DNA of 64,000 nucleotides. Source: Ravibacter arvi (GTDB lineage Bacteria > Bacteroidota > Bacteroidia > Cytophagales > Spirosomataceae). The notes under the pieces were generated by a model. The model did no database searches. It worked only from the letters and a program-made list of their open reading frames with translations, and was not told the DNA's origin. Both the position numbers and the translations under genes were made by a program. The DNA is taken from NCBI RefSeq assembly GCF_039540405.1, contig NZ_BAABEY010000011.1:124001-188000 (forward strand), given 5' to 3'. Positions 43,209 through 49,923 of this stretch are shown here, piece after piece (the stretch's first letter is position 1; each line of letters opens with the position of its first letter).

Positions 43209-43736
43209 CGAAATCTTCCGAAGCCTTTTTCGCCACGAATTCCAGCGAAGCACGTTTGGTGCTTTGATTTAAATAAACAACGCTTAGCTTTTGACCTGGT
43301 TGAGGGTCAGACATCCGGCAGATTGTGTTAAAGGGGTTCGACGGGCTCACCCGCCATCCGGACGGCAGCCTCCGGTAGGCAGCCTTCGACGAGCTCAGGC
43401 GCCATCCGGCAGGCACCATCCGGACGGCGCCTGAGCCTGTCGAAGGCTGTTCTTTGGATACCCATTCAATAGAAGCCATGCGTTCCATTATCAGCCATCT
43501 GTAACTTTGTTGTACAGAGTGCACGAATAAAATGGTCTATTCGTGAATTCGTGGCCCCGGTATCACCACTGTCCTTCAGCCACTTATTTTATTTTGACAA
43601 AATCTTTATTAGCCTCCCCTCGCGTAATCATCGCTTTTTTTCCTGAATTTTGCAGGAGAAAGGTGTGAAGCGTACGTGGTTAAGCCCGGGTATTACGGCG
43701 AGCCGCTTATGAGCAGAAATCACCGTTCATGCGCAG
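43209..43736. other. Intergenic region with repeat hairpin
   Basis: No convincing gene seen over 528 bp. The centre holds the CTTCGAC hairpin (43330-43450); the rest, including the stretch just before the next gene, shows nothing recognisable. Confidence 0.55.
43330..43450. repeat. CTTCGAC/GAGCTCAGGC palindromic repeat
   Basis: The arm AGCCTTCGACGAGCTCAGG (43381-43403, running on through CGCC) and the arm GGCGCCTGAGCCTGTCGAAG (43426-43448, running on through GCT) are complementary over 21 of 23 positions, with a 22-nt loop carrying CCATCCGG twice. A third related arm (GGTTCGACGGGCTCACCCG) lies at 43335. The CCATCCGGACGG spacer also occurs in the 606-1615 array. Confidence 0.8.
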
Positions 43737-44132
43737 ATGAAAAGAGTGCTCGCGATATTCTTTCTGACCATCTACATGGTTTCAACGACTGAACTTTCCC
43801 AGTTGCTGAAGCTTCCGGTATTGATTGAACATTATTTTGAGCACAAAGGAAAAAACCGGGGGATAACCTTCGCCGGGTTTCTGATCGCCCATTACAAAGG
43901 CAATCACCTGGAAAATCATCCGCATAACGACGATTACGAACAGGACCGCAAGTTGCCGTTTATTGTCCATACCGATTTCCTGGCTACTTCCTTCGTCCTT
44001 TCCAAACCCGTTTCTTTTGAAATAGAAGTTAATATTCTTCCCGTGCAACGGGAAAAAATCGCCGGGACAGACGATACCTTTGTCCAAAGCCACTTCCTTT
44101 CTTCTATCTGGCAACCGCCCAAATCCTGTTAA
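43737..44132 (+). CDS. Small His-rich protein beside heavy-metal efflux genes
   Basis: A 131-residue protein with a hydrophobic N-terminus (about 1-20; FFLTIYMVSTTELSQLLKLP) that may be a signal or an anchor. A His-rich stretch follows, HYFEHKGKNRG and HYKGNHLENHPHNDDYEQ (about 33-66), with about seven His. The rest is beta-like with no named domain. The composition suggests metal binding, and its place upstream of the CusA-type pump on the same strand supports a metal-related role. I recall similar short proteins beside CusA in other Bacteroidota, without a known function. Confidence 0.65.
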   Translation: MKRVLAIFFLTIYMVSTTELSQLLKLPVLIEHYFEHKGKNRGITFAGFLIAHYKGNHLENHPHNDDYEQDRKLPFIVHTDFLATSFVLSKPVSFEIEVNILPVQREKIAGTDDTFVQSHFLSSIWQPPKSC

Positions 44133-44211
44133 TTTTTCCGGGATGAACTGAACCTGCTTCTGCTGTAAGGCGGCCGGCTGACGACGCAATTGACTGCGAC
44201 TTACTTCGCTA

Positions 44212-44263
44212 TGTAGGACGCGCCGCGCAGGTCGGGCCGCGTAGGTCGCGCCGCGTAGGTCGG
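44212..44263. repeat. Short GC-rich tandem repeat (CGCGCCGCGTAGGTCG)
   Basis: Three imperfect copies of CGCCGCGTAGGTCG (with variants GCGCAGGTCG and GGCCGCGTAGGTCG) follow each other in the space before the efflux pump gene. They differ from the other repeat families. Confidence 0.7.
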
Positions 44264-44364
44264 ATGAAGCCGGTTCATCTAAACCCGCTTTGCTTACGGG
44301 CATGCCTTACAACGGCTGCACAAGCATCGGCTCCATCGATTTATTAACAGGATCAAAACTTATT

Positions 44365-47300
44365 ATGTTACATACCATTATTGAGTTTTCCATTCGGAAC
44401 AAACTCATCGTAGGGCTTTTTACGATTGCCCTGGTTGGGCTGGGTCTATATGAAGCCACAAAGTTGCCGATTGATGCTCAACCCGACATTACCAACAACC
44501 AGGTTCAGGTGATATCGGTGGCGCCGTCGCTGGGTGCTACCGACATCGAGCGCCTGGTGACCTTTCCTATTGAGCAGGCCAACAGCAACATTCACGGCAT
44601 CACAGAAATAAGAAGTTTCTCCCGCTTCGGTCTCTCGCTGGTAACCATCGTGTTCGATGACGAAACGGACGTATACTGGGCCAGGCAGCAGGTGGCAGAA
44701 CGTCTGCAGGCCGTCCGGAACGAAATTCCTGAAGGCGTTGCAACACCCGAACTGGGGCCTATTTCAACGGGGTTGGGGGAAATTTACCAGTACGTGGTCC
44801 GCCCGGCAAAGGGATATGAAGACCGCTACGACGTCACTCAGTTGCGAACGATACAAGACTGGATCGTCCGCAGGCAGCTATTGGGCGTAGAAGGCGTTGC
44901 GGAAGTAAGTAGTTTTGGCGGGAAGCTGAAAACTTACGAAATCGCTGTCAACCCCCACCGGCTACAGGCCCAGAACCTAACCCTGGATGATATTTTTGCT
45001 GCGCTGGAAAAGAACAACGAGAATACCGGCGGCGCCTATATTGAACGAGGCCCTACCGTACTGTATATCCGGAGCGAAGGGCTTGTGGGCAGCGTGGAAG
45101 ACCTCGCCGGTATCGCGGTGAGCGCCACCCGGGACGGTGTCCCCGTTCTCCTGAAAGACGTCGCGGAAATCAGGACAGGCGCAGCAACCCGGTACGGCGC
45201 CATGACGTATAATGATCAGGGCGAAGTGGCCGGGGCGGTCGTGATGATGCTTAAGGGGGCGAATAGCAACGAGGTAATCCGAAATGTCAAGGAGCGGATC
45301 GCGGTAATCCGCAAGACTCTGCCCGAAGGCGTGGTCATAGAAGCCTTCCTCGACCGCACCAAGCTGGTCAATCATGCAATCGGAACCATTGAAAAAAACC
45401 TGGCTGAAGGGGCGCTCATCGTAATTTTTGTGCTTGTGCTATTCCTGGGAAATTTTCGGGCAGGTGCTTTGGTCGCTTCCGTTATCCCGCTCTCTATGCT
45501 CTTCGCCATTATTATGATGAACTTTTTCGGCGTGAGCGGCAACCTGATGAGCCTTGGCGCACTGGATTTCGGGTTGATAGTGGACGGCGCCGTGATTATT
45601 GTCGAAGCCGTACTTCATCAGCTTCACCATGGCAAAAGCTATACCGAGATGCAGAAAATCTCACAAAAGGAAATGAACCGGCAGGTGGGCGCTTCGGCAA
45701 CCCGGATGGTCAACAGTGCGGTATTCGGGCAAATCATCATTCTCATCGTGTACCTGCCCATCTTTACCCTGCAGGGAATTGAAGGAAAAATGTTCAAACC
45801 AATGGCGCAAACGGTAGTTTTTGCACTGGCCGGCGCGTTTATACTCTCCCTTACGTACATCCCGATGATGAGCTCGCTTGTACTCAGCAAAAAACTTACC
45901 CATACCCCAACGCTTTCCGACCGGATGATGGAAAAGCTGGAAAACCTGCACCAGTCCGCGCTGAAAAGGGTCCTGCATTTTCCGAAACTGGTTGTCGGCG
46001 GTGTATTGGTACTGTTTGTTGCGGCGCTGTTTATCCTTTCCAGGCTCGGAGGTGAATTTATTCCCGCGCTGGAGGAAGGTGATTTCGCTGTGGATACCCG
46101 GGTTCTGACGGGCAGTAGCCTTCGGACTACCATTGAATACACGCAGAAAGCCGCCCACATATTGAAAACGCAATACCCGGAGGTAGAAATGGTGGTGACC
46201 AAAATTGGAAGCGGGGAAGTGCCTACCGACCCCATGCCGATGGAAGCAAGCGATATGATGGTTATTCTGAAGGACAAAGAGGAATGGACTTCGGCTAAAA
46301 CATTCCCGGAGCTGGCTGAAAAAATGGGCAAGTCATTGGAAGCAGTGCCGGGTATCAGCACCGGGTTTCAGTTCCCGGTTCAGATGCGCTTCAATGAGCT
46401 GATGACAGGGGCGAGACAGGATGTCGTCTGCAAGATTTTTGGAGAGGACCTGGACAGCCTCGCGGCATATGCCGGGCGCTTTGGTGAAATCATCAAAACA
46501 GTGAAGGGAGCCCAGGATGTCTATGTAGAACCGGTTACGGGCCTTCCGCAGCTCGTTGTCCGTTACAAAAGGGCAAGCATCGCGCAATTCGGACTACGGA
46601 TTGCCGATGTGAACCGGATCGTCAACACGGCTTTTGCGGGCCAGAGCGCGGGAAAGATATACGAGGGCGAGAAACGGTTTGACCTGGTACTTCGGCTCGA
46701 CGAAAAACAGCGGGAGAACCTGGAAGACATCCGGAACCTGCTCATTCCCACGCCAGCAGGCAACCAAATCCCGCTGTACCAGGTAGCCGACGTAAATATT
46801 GAAAACGGCCCGGCACAAATCCAGAGAGAAGATGCCAAAAGAAGGATTGTAGTCGGGTTCAACGTCCGGGGCCGTGACGTACAGAGCATAGTCAACGAAC
46901 TGCAGCAAAAAGCGGACCGGCAGCTCAGGTTTTCCCCGGGCTACTATGTCACCTACGGCGGCGCGTTTGAAAACCTGAACCAGGCCAAAAACCGGCTGAC
47001 GATCGCGGTACCGGTCTCGCTTGCACTGATTTTCATCCTGCTGTTTTTTGCCTTCCGGTCCGTCAGGGAAAGCCTGTTGGTCTATTCGGCCATCCCACTT
47101 TCCGCTATCGGCGGGATACTCCTGCTCGCTGCGCGCGGAATGCCTTTCAGCATCAGCGCCGGCATCGGATTTATTGCGCTTTTCGGGGTTGCCGTTTTGA
47201 ACGGGATCGTGTTGATAGCAGAGTTCAACCGGCTGAAAAAAGACGGAGACAGCAACCTGTATTCCGTTGCATTAACCGGTACCAGGACACGGCTGCGCCC

Positions 47301-48681
47301 GGTACTGATGACCGCACTGGTAGCGTCGCTCGGTTTTTTGCCCATGGCAGTAAGCAACGGCGCAGGCGCCGAAGTTCAGCGCCCGCTCGCTACCGTAGTC
47401 ATCGGGGGGCTCCTGATTGCTACTTTTCTGACGCTTTTTGTTCTCCCCACCCTGTTTGTGCAAGTAGAAAACCTGAAGTTCCGCAAAATCCGGCTAGGTA
47501 AAAAAGGGACCGCCGCGGTACTTCTCCTGGCCCTGCAACTGTCAGCATTCGGACAAACCATTACACTGGACCAGGCTATCGATACCGCCGCGCTAAACAA
47601 CCTTTCCCAAAAAAGCAAAATCCTGCTGGCTGAGTATTATCAGAAACGGACCCATACGGCAGCAAACCTCCCGCAAACTGCTATCACGGGCGAGTACGGG
47701 CAAATCAACACTCCTGTAGCAGATACAAAATTCGGCATATCCCAGTCATTCCAGTTTCCAACCGTCTACAGTAACCAGAAAAAGCTGTTCCAGGAAGAAT
47801 GGAATTCGGCTGTAATTGCCGTCGATCTCAATGCAATTGAAATCCGGAAAACGGTAACCGGACTGTTCTATTACCTGCTCGTACTCCGAGAAAAAGAAAA
47901 AATACTCAACCAATCGGACAGCCTGTATGCCAGGTACCTTCAAAATGCCGCGTTACGTTTTGAAAAAGGAGAAAGTAATCTCCTCGAAAAAACAGCAGCC
48001 GAGGTGCAACGGGAAAACATTGCCATCCAGCTGAAAGCGCTGACAAACGAAATCGAGCTGGGTAAGATACAGTTTCAATTGATGCTCAACACACCGACTC
48101 GCTACGAACCGGTCGCTGACCACATCATAGCAAAAAACGGCCTGCTCAGCCCGGGCCCGGAACAACATCCTTTCATTCTGCTGTCGGCACAGGAAATAGA
48201 GAAGGCCCGGGCGTCCGAACGATTGGAACGATCAAAGCTCCTCCCGAATTTGCTCATCGGCTACGCCAACCAGAGTTTTAAAGACCTGAATAAAAACCGG
48301 TTTCATACAGTTGAACTGGGCTTAGGCATTCCGTTTTTTTCAAAAGCTCAAAAGTTTACAATCAAAGCAGAAGAACAAAGAATCCGGTTTGCGGAAAACG
48401 AACTGGCGCTTCGTAAAGCCCAATGGGAAACCGACTACCAGGCGGCGCTGCAACGCTACCGCTCACAACAGCTCATTGTAGAGACCTATGACCGGAAACT
48501 GCTGCCCGGCGCCAGGCAGATCTTCCAAACGGCGCAGGAGCAATTCAGCAGCGGAGAAATTAGCTACCTGGACTGGGTCATACTTAATAACCAGGCTGTT
48601 CAGATCCAAAACGACTATTTCAGCGCAGTTCTGCAACTCAACCAGAGCATCGCAGACCTGCAATATCTTATTTCCAGGTAA
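44365..48681 (+). CDS. CusA/CzcA family metal-efflux RND pump fused to a TolC-like outer-membrane domain
   Basis: A 1438-residue protein. Residues about 1-1040 are a heavy-metal RND pump: HTIIEFSIRNKLIVG at the start, the GALDFGLIVDGAVIIVE helix, two periplasmic porter domains and the ALFGVAVLNGIVLIAEF-like late helix. Residues about 1045-1063 are a hydrophobic segment ending SAFGQT that looks exactly like a signal peptide. Residues about 1065-1438 are an outer-membrane-factor domain (TolC/CusC type) with long helical hairpins. Pump and outer channel are thus encoded as one protein. I chose ATG 44365; an upstream frame adds 25 improbable residues. It exports divalent or monovalent metal cations (Cu, Zn, Co or similar) together with the adaptor encoded next. 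Confidence 0.9.
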   Translation: MLHTIIEFSIRNKLIVGLFTIALVGLGLYEATKLPIDAQPDITNNQVQVISVAPSLGATDIERLVTFPIEQANSNIHGITEIRSFSRFGLSLVTIVFDDETDVYWARQQVAERLQAVRNEIPEGVATPELGPISTGLGEIYQYVVRPAKGYEDRYDVTQLRTIQDWIVRRQLLGVEGVAEVSSFGGKLKTYEIAVNPHRLQAQNLTLDDIFAALEKNNENTGGAYIERGPTVLYIRSEGLVGSVEDLAGIAVSATRDGVPVLLKDVAEIRTGAATRYGAMTYNDQGEVAGAVVMMLKGANSNEVIRNVKERIAVIRKTLPEGVVIEAFLDRTKLVNHAIGTIEKNLAEGALIVIFVLVLFLGNFRAGALVASVIPLSMLFAIIMMNFFGVSGNLMSLGALDFGLIVDGAVIIVEAVLHQLHHGKSYTEMQKISQKEMNRQVGASATRMVNSAVFGQIIILIVYLPIFTLQGIEGKMFKPMAQTVVFALAGAFILSLTYIPMMSSLVLSKKLTHTPTLSDRMMEKLENLHQSALKRVLHFPKLVVGGVLVLFVAALFILSRLGGEFIPALEEGDFAVDTRVLTGSSLRTTIEYTQKAAHILKTQYPEVEMVVTKIGSGEVPTDPMPMEASDMMVILKDKEEWTSAKTFPELAEKMGKSLEAVPGISTGFQFPVQMRFNELMTGARQDVVCKIFGEDLDSLAAYAGRFGEIIKTVKGAQDVYVEPVTGLPQLVVRYKRASIAQFGLRIADVNRIVNTAFAGQSAGKIYEGEKRFDLVLRLDEKQRENLEDIRNLLIPTPAGNQIPLYQVADVNIENGPAQIQREDAKRRIVVGFNVRGRDVQSIVNELQQKADRQLRFSPGYYVTYGGAFENLNQAKNRLTIAVPVSLALIFILLFFAFRSVRESLLVYSAIPLSAIGGILLLAARGMPFSISAGIGFIALFGVAVLNGIVLIAEFNRLKKDGDSNLYSVALTGTRTRLRPVLMTALVASLGFLPMAVSNGAGAEVQRPLATVVIGGLLIATFLTLFVLPTLFVQVENLKFRKIRLGKKGTAAVLLLALQLSAFGQTITLDQAIDTAALNNLSQKSKILLAEYYQKRTHTAANLPQTAITGEYGQINTPVADTKFGISQSFQFPTVYSNQKKLFQEEWNSAVIAVDLNAIEIRKTVTGLFYYLLVLREKEKILNQSDSLYARYLQNAALRFEKGESNLLEKTAAEVQRENIAIQLKALTNEIELGKIQFQLMLNTPTRYEPVADHIIAKNGLLSPGPEQHPFILLSAQEIEKARASERLERSKLLPNLLIGYANQSFKDLNKNRFHTVELGLGIPFFSKAQKFTIKAEEQRIRFAENELALRKAQWETDYQAALQRYRSQQLIVETYDRKLLPGARQIFQTAQEQFSSGEISYLDWVILNNQAVQIQNDYFSAVLQLNQSIADLQYLISR

Positions 48682-48688
48682 ATGATGA

Positions 48689-48744
48689 AAGGGGATCGGA
48701 AATCGGAAATCGGAGTTCGGAAATCGGAAATCGGAAATCGGTCG
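48689..48744. repeat. Octamer repeat (GGAAATCG type), copy e
   Basis: GGATCGGAAATCGGAAATCG is followed by GAGTTCGGAAATCGGAAATC and further copies, between the CusA-type and CusB-type genes. Read as codons it gives the octapeptide RKSEIGNR and so creates a spurious 33-codon N-terminal extension of the next gene. Confidence 0.85.
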
Positions 48745-48760
48745 GATCCTCATTACTCAA

Positions 48761-48780
48761 GGCTCAAAACTCTTATTCAC
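48761..48780 (+). promoter_or_regulatory. GGCTCAAACC leader motif, copy 6
   Basis: GGCTCAAAACTCTTATTC begins 20 nt before the ATG at 48781, with one substitution relative to the other copies. Confidence 0.55.
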
Positions 48781-49905
48781 ATGAAAAATATCAAAATCTT
48801 TTTTATTCTTTTTGTCTTGTCCGGCTGCGGTGGTAAAGAGAATACCGCGCAGGAACCCGCTCCCGGAGAAGCCGGGAATGTCTTGCAGTTTTCTGAAGAG
48901 CAATTGAATTCGTTCCCTCTTTCCTTTACTGAACTGCAGGAACAGACTATTTATAACACGCTGAAAATAAATGGGGTGATCGATGTACCACCACAAAACC
49001 TTGTTTCAGTAAGCAGCGCATTGGGCGGCTATGTTAAATCGACCCGCCTGCTGCCCGGCATGCATTTTAAAAAAGGAGAGGTAATTGCGATACTGGAAGA
49101 CAATCAATACATACAGTTGCAACAGGATTACCTGACGGCCAATACACAACTGCAGAAAGCACTCGCTGAATTTAACCGGCAAAAGGAATTGAACCTGAGC
49201 AAAGCGAGCAGCGACAAAGTGTACCAACAGGCAAAAGCCGACTACGAAACGCTGCTTATTTCCAGGCAATCACTGGAAGAAAAACTCCGGCTGATTAACA
49301 TTGACCCGGCCAGGCTGAACGTAAACAATATTGGGAGGACCGCCCCGCTCTTTGCACCATTCGACGGCTATGTTTCCCAGGTTTTTGTCAATACCGGCAA
49401 GTACGTTTCGCCTTCGGATGTGCTTTTCGAACTGGTTGACCCGAAGGACCTGCATTTGAACCTGAAAGTATTTGAAAAAGACCTTGATAAAGTAAATATC
49501 GGGCAGTCGTTTTCAGCGTATTCGAACAACAATCCGGGCAGAAAATATAGTGGCAAAATCATTTTGATCGGGAAAAAGATATCAGAGGGCCGAGCTGTCG
49601 AAATACATGCTCATTTTGACAAGGCAGACACACATCTGATTCCCGGCCTCTACATGAATGCCGAAATAGAAGTTCCGGATAACAATACGCTGGTCTTGCC
49701 CGAGGAAAGTATAGTGACTTTTGAGGGGAAAAGTTATATATTCAAAGCCTTGAGCAACAACCGGTTCGAAATGACGCCCGTGCAGACAGGCAGTTCCGGG
49801 AACGGCTGGGTGGAAATCGCCGGGCCGGATCACCTGAGGGGCGAAAAAATTGTCCGGAAAGGAGCCTATACTTTATTGATGGCCCTAAAAAATAAAGCGG
49901 AATAA
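48781..49905 (+). CDS. CusB-type periplasmic adaptor (membrane fusion) lipoprotein
   Basis: A 374-residue adaptor of the RND/HlyD family. An N-terminal lipobox FVLSGC (Cys16) shows that it is lipid-anchored. A lipoyl-like half (SALGGYVKSTRLLPGMHFKKGE, about 80-100) flanks a helical hairpin (about 105-190), followed by the second half APFDGYVSQVFVNTGKYV and beta-barrel and membrane-proximal domains. It links the CusA-type pump to its outer-membrane channel, which here is fused to the pump. I start at ATG 48781; the longer frame translates an octamer repeat. It is 18 bp before the P-type ATPase gene, one transcript. Confidence 0.9.
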   Translation: MKNIKIFFILFVLSGCGGKENTAQEPAPGEAGNVLQFSEEQLNSFPLSFTELQEQTIYNTLKINGVIDVPPQNLVSVSSALGGYVKSTRLLPGMHFKKGEVIAILEDNQYIQLQQDYLTANTQLQKALAEFNRQKELNLSKASSDKVYQQAKADYETLLISRQSLEEKLRLINIDPARLNVNNIGRTAPLFAPFDGYVSQVFVNTGKYVSPSDVLFELVDPKDLHLNLKVFEKDLDKVNIGQSFSAYSNNNPGRKYSGKIILIGKKISEGRAVEIHAHFDKADTHLIPGLYMNAEIEVPDNNTLVLPEESIVTFEGKSYIFKALSNNRFEMTPVQTGSSGNGWVEIAGPDHLRGEKIVRKGAYTLLMALKNKAE

Positions 49906-49923
49906 CCGCAACGGAACCAACGT

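Noticed and set aside
48682..48780. N-terminal extension of the CusB-type gene by 33 codons
   Set aside because: The codons are octamer repeat translated as RKSEIGNR, and the lipobox signal starts at 48781.
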